From the NCBI RefSeq assembly GCF_036625195.1, contig NZ_JAZKUG010000001.1, forward strand, positions 4,774,001 through 4,838,000: DNA of 64,000 nucleotides, in the 5' to 3' direction. Position 1 is the first letter of the stretch. Every line of letters starts with the position of its first letter. The notes under the pieces are model-generated. The model saw only the letters and a list, made by a program, of their open reading frames with translations. It did not search any database and was not told the origin of the DNA. A program made the position numbers and the translations under genes. Below are positions 47,601 to 57,024 of the stretch, in pieces. Source of the stretch: Accumulibacter sp. Lineage in GTDB: Bacteria > Pseudomonadota > Gammaproteobacteria > Burkholderiales > Rhodocyclaceae.

Positions 47601-50600
47601 CGTAGTTGAACGTGACGTTGCCGGCGCTGGGCCTGTCCAATAGCATCGGAACGTAGACCAGGCCGGCCGACTCGTCCACCACGGCATCGGCGACGTGCAC
47701 TACGGGCGTTCCGGTCGGTGCATCGTTGTCGATGATCGTCGCGATCGCGACATCGCGCGCGATCGTCGCGTTGGCGCTCGCGTGGTCCAGCCACAACCAG
47801 AAGTTCTCGGTCGGCTCGATGGTGGTGTCGTTGGTCAGCGTCACCCGCACTGTCTTGACCATCTCGCCGGGGGCAAAGCTCAGGTAGCCTGACTGCCGGA
47901 TAAAGTCACGGCTCGAATAGTCTTCGGCCGTTAGGGGGGTAGTCCCGTAGTCGACCGTCACCGTTCCCGTGTTCGGCCGATCCAGACGCACGAGAAAATC
48001 CGCGTAGGTCTGGCTTTCGCCCACGACGATGTCGTCTACCGAAATGTTCGAACTGCTCGCCGAGGCCGCGTCGTTCTCGGCAATGATCGCCGTCCCCACC
48101 GCGTCCAGCGTCGTCGCTCCGCTCAGCGCCGAGAGGACGAGGTTGAAGGCTTCCGACGTTTCGCTTGCGCTGTCGTTGAGCAGCGTCACCTTGACCGTCT
48201 TCGCCGTCTCGCCCGGGGCAAAGTTCAGGCTGCCGCTCGTCGCCACGTAGTCGCTGCCGGCGAGCGCGCCGCCGTTCTGCGTCGCGTAGTTCAGCGACAC
48301 GACCCCGCTCGACGGCCGGTCCAGCGTCAGCACGAACGTCGCTGCCTTCGCCGCTTCATCGACCACGAAGTCGTTGATCGTCAACACCGGCGTTCCGGAA
48401 GTCGCATCGTTGTCGATGATCGTCGCGATCGCGGCATCGCGCGCAATCGTCGCGTTGGCGCTCGCGTCCGACAGCCACAACCAGAAGTTCTCGGTTGGCT
48501 CGATGGTGGTGTCGTTGGTCAGCGTCACTCGCACCGTCTTGACCATCTCGCCGGGGGCAAAGCTCAGGTAGCCCGACTGCTCGACAAAGTCACGGCTCAA
48601 ATAGTCTTCGGCCGTTCCGGGGGAAGTCCGGTAATCGACCGTCACCGTTCCCGTGTTCGGCCGATCCAGACGCACGAGAAAATCCGCGTAGGTCTGGCTT
48701 TCGCCGACGACGATGTCGTCTACCGAAATGTTCGAACTGCTCGCCGAAGCCTCGTCGTTCTCGGCAATGATCGCCGTCCCCACCGCGTCCAGCGTCGTCA
48801 CACCGCTCAGCGCCGAGAGGACGAGGTTGAAGGTTTCCGACGACTCGCTCGCGCTGTCGTTGAGCAGCGTCACCTTCACCGTCTTGGCTGTCTCGCCCGG
48901 CGCGAAGTTCAGGCTGCCGCTCGTCGCCACGTAGTCGCTGCCGGCGAGCGCGCCGCCGTTCTGCGTCGCGTAGTTCAGCGACACGACCCCGCTCGACGGC
49001 CGGTCCAGTGTCAGCACGAACGTCGCTTCCTTCGCCGCCTCATCGACCACGAAGTCGTTGATCGTCAGCACCGGCGTTCCGGACGGGGCATCGTTGTCGA
49101 TGATCGTCGCGATCGCGGCATCGCGCGCAATCGTCGCGTTGGCGCTCGCGTTCGACAGCCACAACCAGAAGTTTTGGGTCGGCTCGATGGTGGTGTCGTT
49201 GGTCAGCGTCACTCGCACCGTCTTGACCATCTCGCCGGGGGCAAAGCTCAGGTAGCCCGACTGCTCGACAAAGTCACGGCTCAAATAGTCTTCGGCCGTT
49301 CCGGGGGAAGTCCGGTAATCGACCGTCACCGTTCCCGTGTTCGGCCGATCCAGACGCACGAGAAAATCCGCGTAGGTCTGGCTTTCGCCGACGACGATGT
49401 CGTCTACCGAAATGTTCGAACTGCTCGCCGAAGCCTCGTCGTTCTCGGCAATGATCGCCGTCCCCACCGCGTCCAGCGTCGTCACACCGCTCAGCGCCGA
49501 GAGGACGAGGTTGAAGGTTTCCGACGACTCGCTTGCGCTGTCGTTGAGCAGCGTCACCTTGACCGTCTTCGCCGTCTCGCCCGGGGCAAAGTTCAGGCTG
49601 CCGCTCGTCGCCACGTAGTCGCTGCCGGCGAGCGCGCCGCCGTTCTGCGTCGCGTAGTTCAGCGACACGACCCCGCTCGACGGCCGGTCCAGCGTCAGCA
49701 CGAACGTCGCTTCCTTCGCCGCTTCATCGACCACGAAGTCGTTGATCGTCAACACCGGCGTTCCGGAAGTCGCATCGTTGTCGATGATCGTCGCGATCGC
49801 GGCATCGCGCGCAATCGTCGCGTTGGCGCTCGCGTTCGACAGCCACAACCAGAAGTTTTGGGTCGGCTCGATGGTGGTGTCGTTGGTCAGCGTCACTCGC
49901 ACCGTCTTGACCATCTCGCCGGGGGCAAAGCTCAGGTAGCCCGACTGCTCGACAAAGTCACGGCTCAAATAGTCTTCGGCCGTTCCGGGGGAAGTCCGGT
50001 AATCGACCGTCACCGTTCCCGTGTTTGGCCGATCCAAACGCACGAGAAAATCCGCGTAGGTCTGGCTTTCGCCGACGACGATGTCGTCTACGGAGATGTT
50101 GGAACTGCTGCCCGGCGCCGCGTCGTTCTCGGCAATGATCGCCGTCCCCACTGCGTCCAGCGTCGTCGCTCCGCTCAGCGCCGAGAGGACGAGGTTGAAG
50201 GCTTCCGACGTTTCGCTTGCGCTGTCGTTGAGCAGCGTCACCTTGACCGTCTTCGCCGTCTCGCCCGGGGCAAAGTTCAGGCTGCCGCTCGTCGCCACGT
50301 AGTCGCTGCCGGCGAGCGCGCCGCCGTTCTGCGTCGCGTAGTTCAGCGACACGACCCCGCTCGACGGCCGGTCCAGCGTCAGCACGAACGTCGCTTCCTT
50401 CGCCGCTTCATCGACCACGAAGTCGTTGATCGTCAACACCGGCGTTCCGGAAGTCGCATCGTTGTCGATGATCGTCGCGATCGCGGCATCGCGCGCAATC
50501 GTCGCGTTGGCGCTCGCGTTCGACAGCCACAACCAGAAGTTTTGGGTCGGCTCGATGGTGGTGTCGTTGGTCAGCGTCACTCGCACCGTCTTGACCATCT

Positions 50601-51474
50601 CGCCGGGGGCAAAGCTCAGGTAGCCCGACTGCTCGACAAAGTCACGGCTCAAATAGTCTTCGGCCGTTCCGGGGGAAGTCCGGTAATCGACCGTCACCGT
50701 TCCCGTGTTTGGCCGATCCAAACGCACGAGAAAATCCGCGTAGGTCTGGCTTTCGCCGACGACGATGTCGTCTACGGAGATGTTGGAACTGCTGCCCGGC
50801 GCCGCGTCGTTCTCGGCAATGATCGCCGTCCCCACTGCGTCCAGCGTCGTCGCTCCGCTCAGCGCCGAGAGGACGAGGTTGAAGGCTTCCGACGTTTCGC
50901 TTGCGCTGTCGTTGAGCAGTGTCACCTTGACCGTCTTCGCCGTCTCGCCCGGGGCAAAGTTCAGGCTGCCGCTCGTCGCCACGTAGTCGCTGCCGGCGAG
51001 CGCGCCGCCGTTCTGCGTCGCGTAGTTCAGCGACACGACCCCGCTCGACGGCCGGTCCAGCGTCAGCACGAACGTCGCTTCCTTCGCCGCTTCATCGACC
51101 ACGAAGTCGTTGATCGTCAACACCGGCGTTCCGGAAGTCGCATCGTTGTCGATGATCGTCGCGATCGCAAACGGATTGCCAATCTGTGCATTTGCGCTCG
51201 CGGAGAACAGGCTCAACGCAAAGGTCTCCGGCGCTTCAGCAATCGCGTCGTTCACGATCGACACCGTGACGCTTCGCTCGACGACCCCGGCAGCGAAGCT
51301 GAGCACCCCGGACGCGTCGACGTAGTCGGTGCCATTCGCTGCGGTCAGTCCGCTGAGGCTCCAACTCAGGGTCACCGGAGCCAGGAGATCGGCTTCCGAA
51401 AGGCGTACGGTGAACACGGCGGGGGTAGCGTATTCGCTGATGACGATGTGGTCGGCGGTAATGACGCGAGGCAT
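44680..51474 (-). CDS. Gene G: thirteen Calx-beta domains + RTX protein (2264 aa)
   Basis: Predicted secreted calcium-binding protein; ATG with GGAG 5 nt upstream. Residues 1-1488 contain thirteen Calx-beta domains: one N-terminal copy (MPRVITADHIVISEYATPAV, very close to the F N-terminus), five pairs alternating a TPVLTINDFVVDEAAKEATF type with a SNISVDDIVVGESQTYADF type, and two diverged copies. Residues 1490-2264 are RTX super-repeats with the tail TLSQLDFVIT. The five pairs are nearly identical at DNA level. No signal peptide is seen. It is followed after 55 nt by F, and a 461-nt region separates it from H. As in F, the combination of Calx-beta and RTX repeats suggests a long, calcium-stiffened extracellular rod; this is inference. 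Confidence 0.9.
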   Translation of the reverse strand: MPRVITADHIVISEYATPAVFTVRLSEADLLAPVTLSWSLSGLTAANGTDYVDASGVLSFAAGVVERSVTVSIVNDAIAEAPETFALSLFSASANAQIGNPFAIATIIDNDATSGTPVLTINDFVVDEAAKEATFVLTLDRPSSGVVSLNYATQNGGALAGSDYVATSGSLNFAPGETAKTVKVTLLNDSASETSEAFNLVLSALSGATTLDAVGTAIIAENDAAPGSSSNISVDDIVVGESQTYADFLVRLDRPNTGTVTVDYRTSPGTAEDYLSRDFVEQSGYLSFAPGEMVKTVRVTLTNDTTIEPTQNFWLWLSNASANATIARDAAIATIIDNDATSGTPVLTINDFVVDEAAKEATFVLTLDRPSSGVVSLNYATQNGGALAGSDYVATSGSLNFAPGETAKTVKVTLLNDSASETSEAFNLVLSALSGATTLDAVGTAIIAENDAAPGSSSNISVDDIVVGESQTYADFLVRLDRPNTGTVTVDYRTSPGTAEDYLSRDFVEQSGYLSFAPGEMVKTVRVTLTNDTTIEPTQNFWLWLSNASANATIARDAAIATIIDNDATSGTPVLTINDFVVDEAAKEATFVLTLDRPSSGVVSLNYATQNGGALAGSDYVATSGSLNFAPGETAKTVKVTLLNDSASESSETFNLVLSALSGVTTLDAVGTAIIAENDEASASSSNISVDDIVVGESQTYADFLVRLDRPNTGTVTVDYRTSPGTAEDYLSRDFVEQSGYLSFAPGEMVKTVRVTLTNDTTIEPTQNFWLWLSNASANATIARDAAIATIIDNDAPSGTPVLTINDFVVDEAAKEATFVLTLDRPSSGVVSLNYATQNGGALAGSDYVATSGSLNFAPGETAKTVKVTLLNDSASESSETFNLVLSALSGVTTLDAVGTAIIAENDEASASSSNISVDDIVVGESQTYADFLVRLDRPNTGTVTVDYRTSPGTAEDYLSRDFVEQSGYLSFAPGEMVKTVRVTLTNDTTIEPTENFWLWLSDASANATIARDAAIATIIDNDATSGTPVLTINDFVVDEAAKAATFVLTLDRPSSGVVSLNYATQNGGALAGSDYVATSGSLNFAPGETAKTVKVTLLNDSASETSEAFNLVLSALSGATTLDAVGTAIIAENDAASASSSNISVDDIVVGESQTYADFLVRLDRPNTGTVTVDYGTTPLTAEDYSSRDFIRQSGYLSFAPGEMVKTVRVTLTNDTTIEPTENFWLWLDHASANATIARDVAIATIIDNDAPTGTPVVHVADAVVDESAGLVYVPMLLDRPSAGNVTFNYEVLGISAVAGSDFTIFPAQTVGFAPGETAKWITVGIVDDSAPEPAELFQVTLTQASGATVGTASGHVLISRNDQSPVVTPAIHLSNAVAVEGQGYLDFVATLSAPSANVVRVSYQTYNGTATSFSNGDFIGQSGSLVFAPGDTTRTIRVTVRDDSETETPEGFTVQLQSPINATLGNTVATGTILDNDGPPPLSVTLPGTPAADILLGSPFGDAIDGGAGDDVLNGGGGSDTLTGGIGDDVYVIEDAGDTYVEAIGEGTDLVISYLPALTLGANVENLQLAGNSTTGAGNGLDNRITGNPRDNLLNGDLGSDTLHGGQGNDFLNGGAGNDTLDGGSGNDTLWGGTGADSLIGGDGSDSYYVDNAGDSVTETNANPASGGTDKVFSNLGAYTLGAHIENGRILATGAANLTGNTLDNFLEAGTGNNLLDGAGGNDTVSYLYAVSGSGVSVSLALAGAQATGGSGSDTLAGIENLSGSTYDDTLTGDGNANRLSGAQGNDFLNGGAGNDTLDGGAGNDRLWGGSGADSLLGGDGSDFYYLDDAGDSVSETNANPATGGTDQVLSYLASTTLGVHIENGRILASGAANLTGNALDNLLDAGTGNNLLDGAGGNDTLSYLYGASSGVSVSLAILGAQATGGSGSDTIAGIENLSGSTYDDTLTGDGNANRLNGAQGNDFLNGGAGNDSLDGGAGNDTLWGGTGADSLSGGDGSDAYYIDNAGDSVTESNANPATGGIDQVFSSLAAYTLGANVENGRILATGAASLSGNALANLLYAGAGANVLNGAGGNDTLSYLYGASSGVSVSLAVAGAHATGGSGSDTLVAIENLVGSTYADTLTGDGLANRLEGGNGNDTLAGGAGNDTLLGGLGADIFRFDTLPNAATNRDTIGDFNVVDDTIELENAIFTSLLSTGTLAAGSFRSGAGITAAADADDYLIYDASSGALYYDANGNAGAGPVQIASLGSGLTLSQLDFVIT
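47738..51157 (-). repeat. 684-bp Calx-beta pair repeats in gene G (five copies)
   Basis: Equivalent points lie at 48029, 48713, 49397, 50081 and 50765, and at 48374, 49058, 49742, 50426 and 51110, always exactly 684 bp apart. No indels occur between copies and only scattered substitutions are visible. The copies nearest the 5' end (50081 and 50765) share variants not seen in the others. Confidence 0.92.
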
Positions 51475-51786
51475 ATCTGCTCCGAGAAGAAGTTTGGGTG
51501 GAGAACGGCAGGCGATGGATACCCGTGAAAGAGCACTTTGGAGAGTGGCAAACGGCGCCGGATGGTTTGACCGTCAGCTGTCAGGTGCTTCAGCTCCGCA
51601 TGGGCGACCCCGATAGCGAAACTGGATCTCCCGAGCCTCCGGGGGCGGCAGCAGTTTCACCACCCAGGAACCGCCGCAACCGCAGAGCCCGCGCTCACTG
51701 CGTCGGAGGCTGCGATCGAATGTGCTGCGCGTGTGATCACGGCCTGACGGACAGACTGAGAGCAACCACGGATGGGAACGAGGAGG

Positions 51787-51935
51787 CCGAAAGACCATAT
51801 CGTAAACTGGGAGCCGAGGCTACTCTTCTGCAGCAGGATCGTCGCGATTTACCGGCACATCCCGGACTGGCCTCGCGGCCGCCCCGGCGATGACAGGCCG
51901 CCGGGGACCGCGACGCGATGGTCTGCGCTCAGCCA
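51787..51935 (-). repeat. 3'-flank block shared with gene C (copy 2)
   Basis: Matches the region after the C stop (10683-10831), including CCGAAAGACCATATCGTAAA at 51787-51806, 130 nt from the stop. Confidence 0.6.
51882..51906 (-). terminator. Hairpin downstream of H
   Basis: CCCCGGCG and CGCCGGGG form a perfect 8-bp stem with a 9-nt loop, about 30 nt after the H stop. No T-run follows. The gene C flank keeps one arm only. Confidence 0.45.
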
Positions 51936-54900
51936 TCAGGTGATGACGAAGTCGAGGTGGCTCAATGTCAGCCCGCTGCCGAGTGTGCCGATCTGCACCG
52001 GGCCGGCCCCGCCGTTGCCGGCGGCATCATAGTAGAGCGCACCGCTGCTGCTGTCGTAGAGGAGGCAGTCGTCGGCGTCAGCGGCGGTGGTGAGGCCGGC
52101 GCCGGAGCGGAACGAGGTGGCGGCCAGCGGGCCGTTCGGCAGCGAGGTGAAGATGGCGTTCTCGATTTCGATGGTGTCGTCGAGGACGTTGAAGTCGCTG
52201 ATCGTGTCGCGGTTGGTCGCGGCATTGGGGAGCGTGTCGAAGCGGAAGGTGTCGGCGCCGAGGCCGCCGCTGAGGGTGTCGTTGCCGTTGCCGCCGCTGA
52301 GGACGTTGGCGCCGCCGTCGCCGCTGAGGGTGTCGGCGTAGGCCGAGCCGACGAGGTGCTTGATCGCGACCAGCGTGTCGCTGCCGGACCCGCCGGTCGC
52401 GGTGCCGGTGGCGAGGCTGGCGGTGACGCCGCTGCCGCTGACGCCGTAGAGGTAGCTGACGGTGTCGTTGCCGCCGGCGCCGTCTAGGAGGTTGTTGCCC
52501 ACACCGGCGTAGAGAAGGTTGACGAGGGCGTTGCCGCTCAGGCTCGCGGCGCCGGTGGCGAGGATGCGGCCGTTCTCGACGTTCGCGCCGAGGGTGTAGG
52601 CGGCGAGGTAGCTGAAGACCTGGTCGATGCCGCCGGTGGCGGGATTGGCGTTGCTTTCGCCGACGCTGTCGCCGGCGTGGTCGACGTAGTAGAGGTCAGA
52701 GCCGTCGCCGCCAGTCAGGCTGTCGGCACCGGTGCCGCCCCAGAGGGTGTCGTTGCCGGCGCCGCCGTCGAGGCTGTCGTTGCCGGCGTTGCCATTGAGG
52801 AAGTCGTTGCCCTGGGCGCCGTTGAGGCGGTTGGCGTTGCCGTCGCCGGTGAGGGTGTCGTCGTAGGTGGAGCCGCTGAGGTTCTCGATGCCGGCGAGGG
52901 TGTCGCTGCCGGAGCCGCCGGTGGCCTGGGCGCCAAGGATGGCGAGGCTGGCACTGACACCGCTGCTGGCGCCATAGAGGTAGCTGACGGTGTCGTTGCC
53001 GCCGGCGCCGTCGAGGAGGTTGGCGCCGGTGCCGGCGTCGAGGAGGTTGTCGAGGGCGTTGCCGGTGAGGTTGGCGACGCCGGTGGCGAGGATGCGGCCG
53101 TTCTCGATGTGGGCGCCGAGGGTGGTGCTGGCGAGGTAGCTGAGGACCTGGTCGGTGCCGCCGGTTGCCGGGTTGGCGTTGGTCTCGCTGACGCTGTCGC
53201 CGGCGTCGTCGAGGTAGTAGAAGTCGGAGCCGTCACCACCGATCAGGCTGTCGGCGCCGCTGCCACCCCAGAGGCGGTCGTTGCCGGCGCCGCCGTCGAG
53301 GGTATCGTTGCCGGCACCGCCGTTGAGGAAGTCGTTGCCTTGCGCGCCGCTGAGACGGTTGGCCTTGGCGTCGCCAGTGAGGGTGTCGTCGTAGGCCGAG
53401 CCGCTGAGGTTCTCGATTCCGGCGAGAGTGTCGCTGCCGGAGCCGCCGGTCGCTTGCGCGCCGGCAAGGGCGAGGCTGACGCTGACGCCGCTGCCGCTGA
53501 CGGCGTAGAGGTAGCTGACGGTGTCGTTGCCGCCGGCGCCGTCGAGGAGGTTGTTGCCAGTGCCGGCGTCGAGGAGGTTGTCGAGGGCGTTGCCGGTGAG
53601 GTTGGCGGCGCCAGTCGCCAGGATGCGGCCGTTCTCGATGTGAGTGGCGAGGGTGTAGGCGGTGAGGCCGCTGAAGACCCAGTCAGTCCCGCCGCTGACG
53701 GGGTTGGCATTGGTCTCCGTGACGCTGTCACCGGCATGATCCACGTAATACTGGTCGGAGCCGTCGCCACCGATCAGGCTGTCGGCGCCGAGGCCGCCGT
53801 CGAGGGTGTCGTCGCCGGCACCACCAGCCAGGGTGTCGTTGCCGCTGGCGCCTTCGAGCCGGTTGGCGTTGCCGTCGCCGGTCAGCGTGTCGGCGTGGAT
53901 CGAGCCGCTGAGGTTCTCGATGCCGACCAGGGTGTCGCTGCCGGAACCGCCGGTCGCCTGCGGGCCGGCGATGGCGAGGCTGACGCTGACGCCGTTGCTG
54001 ACGCCGTAGAGGTAGCTCGCGGTGTCGTTGCCGCCGGCGCCGTCGAGCAGGTTGTTGCCGCTGCCGCCGTAGAGGAGGTTGTCGAGGTCGTTGCCGGTGA
54101 GGCTGGCGATTCCGGCGACAAGAATGCGGCCGTTCTCGACGTTCGCGCCGAGGGTGTAGGCGGCGAGCGAGCTGAAGACCTGGTCGGTGCCGCCGGTGGC
54201 GGGGTTGGCGTTGGTTTCGGTGACGCTGTCGCCGGCGTGGTCAACGTAGTACTGGTCGGAGCCGTCGCCACCAGTCAGGCTGTCGGCTCCGGTGCCGCCC
54301 CAGAGGCGGTCGTTGCCGGTGCCGCCATCGAGGGTGTCGTTGCCAGCACCACCATTGAGCAAGTCGTTGCCCTGCGCGCCACTCAGGCGATTGCCGTTGC
54401 CGTCGCCGGTGAGGCTGTCGTCATGGTTGGATCCGCCGAGGTTCTCGATCGCGATCAGCGTGTCGCTGCCGGACCCACCCGTGGCCTGTGCGCCAACGAT
54501 GGCGAGGCTGACGCTAACGCCGCTGCTGGCGCCGTAGAGGTAGCTGACGGTGTCGTTGCCGCCGGCACCATCAAGGAGGTTGTTGCCGATCCCGGTTTCG
54601 AGGCGGTTGTCGAGATTGTTGCCGGTGAGGTTGGCCGCGCCGGTGGCGAGGATGCGGCCATTCTCGACGTGGGTACCGAGGGTGTAGGCGGCCAGATAAG
54701 TCAAGACCTGGTCGATGCCACCGCTGGCGGGATCGGCGTTGGTCTCGCTGACGCTGTCGCCTGCGTCGTCTACGTCGTAGAAGTCGGATCCGTCGCCGCC
54801 GACCATGCTATCGGCACCGGCGCCGCCGCTGAGGAGGTCGTCGCCGAGGCCGCCGAGCAGGATATCGTTACCGGAATCGCCGGCGAGGGTGTCATTGCCG

Positions 54901-56885
54901 TCACTGCCGTCGAGGACATCGTTCGCACCACCGCCATTCAGGTGGTCGTTTCCTCGACTGCCCGTGAGGGTGTTTCCGCCCGTCGGCGAATACACGTCCA
55001 GTGCAAACGGGTCGGCCATGCTGACAACATCGTTTAACGGCCTCCCTGCGGGACTGACGCCAGAATGGTCCATGTTGGCGTCACCGCCGGAGAAAGGCCA
55101 TCCCCAGACGACCACCGAACCATCCGCTCGCAGCGCGGCAAAGGCACTGGCGGTGGAAAAGACCCGCGTCACGTCGATTGTTCCATCCAGATCGGACGCT
55201 ACCCGCGAACTGTCGCCCCCATCCGACGAGCGCCCCCACGTGACGATCGATCCATCCGCCCGCAATGCCGCGAACGCGTTCCTTGTCGAAAAGATCTGTG
55301 TAACCGGGATCGAGCCGTCGGCGACTATGGCGCCGAACACGAATTGCCCGCTGATGTTCCATTCGTGTCCCCACGACACGACTGATCCGTCGGCGCGCAG
55401 TGCTGCAAACGCGTTGTCTGAAGGAACCACCTCGACGACATCGATCGATCCGTCCAGCGCTGTGGCTACCAGCGAGCTGTCACCGCCTGCGTGGTCGAGC
55501 CCCCAGGTAACGACGGATCCGTCGGCACGGAGGGCGGCAAACGCGCCATGGGTCGCGAACACTTGCGTGACGTCGACGAGATCCGCCGCGACCGCGGCAC
55601 TGTTGGCGCCGAACACCCCGTTTCCCCAAGAGACGACCGATCCGTCGTCCAGGAGTGCCGCAAAGGCATAATCGGACGCCGCCACGTAGACCACGTCGAC
55701 GGTGCCATCGAGCCTATTCGACAATTCGGCAGGGGGAGCGCCACCTTCGAACGGATGCCCCCACGTGACAAGCGATCCGTCGGCCCGCAAAGCCGCAAAG
55801 GCTTCATGATTGGAAAAGATGCGGGTGACATCGAGGGTGTCGATGGTGCCGTCAAGCGCTGATGCGACCAATGAACTGTCGCCACCGTGGACCGCATCGC
55901 CCCACGTTACGACCGAGCCATCCGCGCGAAGAGCAGCAAAAGCTGTTCCCGTAGAAAACACTTGCGTGACGTCGATCGCGCCATTCAGCGATTCCGCCAC
56001 GGCGCCGCTGTCACCACCCCACCAAGAAGCCCCCCAGGTCACGACCGATCCATCTGCACGCAGCGCGGCAAAGGCGGTGGCGGTGGAGGACACTCGTGTA
56101 ACATCGATTGTTCCGTCGATCTCTCCCGCGACGGCACTGCTGTCACCACCCCAAGACCCCCACGTCACGACCGATCCATCTTCGCGCAACGCGGCGAAGG
56201 CGAAACCTGTTGAAAACACCTGTGTGACGTCGATCGTGCCTGCCAGCTGGAGCGCGACGGCGCTGCTGTCGCCGCCCGACGAGGCTCTCCCCCATGTCAA
56301 AACGGACCCGTCAATCTTCAGTGCTGCGAAAGCTTCGTAGTTGCGCCACTCGCTGGCACTGCGAGTTGGATGGTACGGGGTCAGAGTAATGCTCATCCCG
56401 AGTCTGCCGCGCCAGTCAAGAACTCGAAAGGCCGGGCTGGTTGCCCGTCCTACATCCAGCCGCCAGTCGCCGCCAAGGTCGGCATGCCCGACCGGCGTCG
56501 ACGCGGCCGCGACCGGCACACCCAGTCCTTCGGCGAGCGCGTCGACGAAGGCCCTGCCGACCTCGCCGTCGCCGACCGCGCAGGCGTAGAGCTGCAGATC
56601 GCCGCCGACGGCCAGCGCCTGCCCGATCCGCGCCAGCTCGCCGTCGCGCCGCGCCAGCGTGTCGCCGTCGATCTCGGTGGACCCGAGCAGGATGGCGCCC
56701 GGCCGGCCGTGCGCGACGATGCGGATCGAAGCGACATCGCGCTGCCCGTCGAGGGCTGCGCGAATCTGCCGCAGCCCGTCTTCGTCCGGGCCGACGAGCC
56801 GCCATTCGCTGTCGACGCCGAGACCCGCCAGCAGTGCCGCCCGGTCGTCCACGCGGCAATCGACAAATACCCAGTTCGTACCCAT
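51936..56885 (-). CDS. Gene H: DUF4347 / RCC1-like / RTX protein (1649 aa)
   Basis: Predicted type I-secreted protein. I chose ATG at 56885 (MGTNWVFVDCRVDDRAAL) because it aligns with the starts of A and C and follows a GGGGGGCAGGGGA purine-rich site. The frame is also open 28 codons further to 56969, but that part has no counterpart in the paralogues. Residues 1-165 are DUF4347, with IRIVAHGRPGAI (His59) and LQLYACAVGDG (Cys102). Ten RCC1-like repeats (178-628) follow, more diverged than in A and C, ending in the cap LNDVVSMADPF. RTX super-repeats fill 638-1649, ending in TLSHLDFVIT. The conserved 20-mer and -10-like box lie about 100-160 nt upstream. The nearest upstream gene is regulator J, beyond a higBA relic. 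Confidence 0.9.
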   Translation of the reverse strand: MGTNWVFVDCRVDDRAALLAGLGVDSEWRLVGPDEDGLRQIRAALDGQRDVASIRIVAHGRPGAILLGSTEIDGDTLARRDGELARIGQALAVGGDLQLYACAVGDGEVGRAFVDALAEGLGVPVAAASTPVGHADLGGDWRLDVGRATSPAFRVLDWRGRLGMSITLTPYHPTRSASEWRNYEAFAALKIDGSVLTWGRASSGGDSSAVALQLAGTIDVTQVFSTGFAFAALREDGSVVTWGSWGGDSSAVAGEIDGTIDVTRVSSTATAFAALRADGSVVTWGASWWGGDSGAVAESLNGAIDVTQVFSTGTAFAALRADGSVVTWGDAVHGGDSSLVASALDGTIDTLDVTRIFSNHEAFAALRADGSLVTWGHPFEGGAPPAELSNRLDGTVDVVYVAASDYAFAALLDDGSVVSWGNGVFGANSAAVAADLVDVTQVFATHGAFAALRADGSVVTWGLDHAGGDSSLVATALDGSIDVVEVVPSDNAFAALRADGSVVSWGHEWNISGQFVFGAIVADGSIPVTQIFSTRNAFAALRADGSIVTWGRSSDGGDSSRVASDLDGTIDVTRVFSTASAFAALRADGSVVVWGWPFSGGDANMDHSGVSPAGRPLNDVVSMADPFALDVYSPTGGNTLTGSRGNDHLNGGGANDVLDGSDGNDTLAGDSGNDILLGGLGDDLLSGGAGADSMVGGDGSDFYDVDDAGDSVSETNADPASGGIDQVLTYLAAYTLGTHVENGRILATGAANLTGNNLDNRLETGIGNNLLDGAGGNDTVSYLYGASSGVSVSLAIVGAQATGGSGSDTLIAIENLGGSNHDDSLTGDGNGNRLSGAQGNDLLNGGAGNDTLDGGTGNDRLWGGTGADSLTGGDGSDQYYVDHAGDSVTETNANPATGGTDQVFSSLAAYTLGANVENGRILVAGIASLTGNDLDNLLYGGSGNNLLDGAGGNDTASYLYGVSNGVSVSLAIAGPQATGGSGSDTLVGIENLSGSIHADTLTGDGNANRLEGASGNDTLAGGAGDDTLDGGLGADSLIGGDGSDQYYVDHAGDSVTETNANPVSGGTDWVFSGLTAYTLATHIENGRILATGAANLTGNALDNLLDAGTGNNLLDGAGGNDTVSYLYAVSGSGVSVSLALAGAQATGGSGSDTLAGIENLSGSAYDDTLTGDAKANRLSGAQGNDFLNGGAGNDTLDGGAGNDRLWGGSGADSLIGGDGSDFYYLDDAGDSVSETNANPATGGTDQVLSYLASTTLGAHIENGRILATGVANLTGNALDNLLDAGTGANLLDGAGGNDTVSYLYGASSGVSASLAILGAQATGGSGSDTLAGIENLSGSTYDDTLTGDGNANRLNGAQGNDFLNGNAGNDSLDGGAGNDTLWGGTGADSLTGGDGSDLYYVDHAGDSVGESNANPATGGIDQVFSYLAAYTLGANVENGRILATGAASLSGNALVNLLYAGVGNNLLDGAGGNDTVSYLYGVSGSGVTASLATGTATGGSGSDTLVAIKHLVGSAYADTLSGDGGANVLSGGNGNDTLSGGLGADTFRFDTLPNAATNRDTISDFNVLDDTIEIENAIFTSLPNGPLAATSFRSGAGLTTAADADDCLLYDSSSGALYYDAAGNGGAGPVQIGTLGSGLTLSHLDFVIT

Positions 56886-56983
56886 TCCCCTGCCCCCCGT
56901 CAATCGTTGGCCGACCGGCTTGCTGACTCGCGCGGCCTTGCGTCCGCCGTCCCCGCGTTCGCTTGCCATGCCGTTCTGCGGGC

Positions 56984-56993
56984 GAATCTAGCA
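56984..56993 (-). promoter_or_regulatory. Candidate extended -10 box upstream of H
   Basis: Minus strand TGCTAGATTC, about 100 nt before the H start codon. It has the TG of an extended -10 and 4 of 6 bases of TATAAT. No -35-like hexamer is evident. Confidence 0.45.
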
Positions 56994-57024
56994 GACGGCA
57001 AAGGGCTGCGGCCGACGACTTTCA

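Larger units (their letters stand above)
51475..51935. other. Intergenic region H-G (461 nt)
   Basis: This region carries the H 3' flank block and hairpin at the right, and the G ribosome-binding site at the left. Short open frames in the middle have no recognisable product and no ribosome-binding site. The conserved 20-mer of C, D and H is not found upstream of G. Confidence 0.5.

Noticed and set aside
1..56350. Regulator-of-chromosome-condensation (GTPase exchange) function for the RCC1-like repeats
   Set aside because: Only the short blade motif is shared; the proteins are bacterial, exported-type and have 44-residue repeats in tens.
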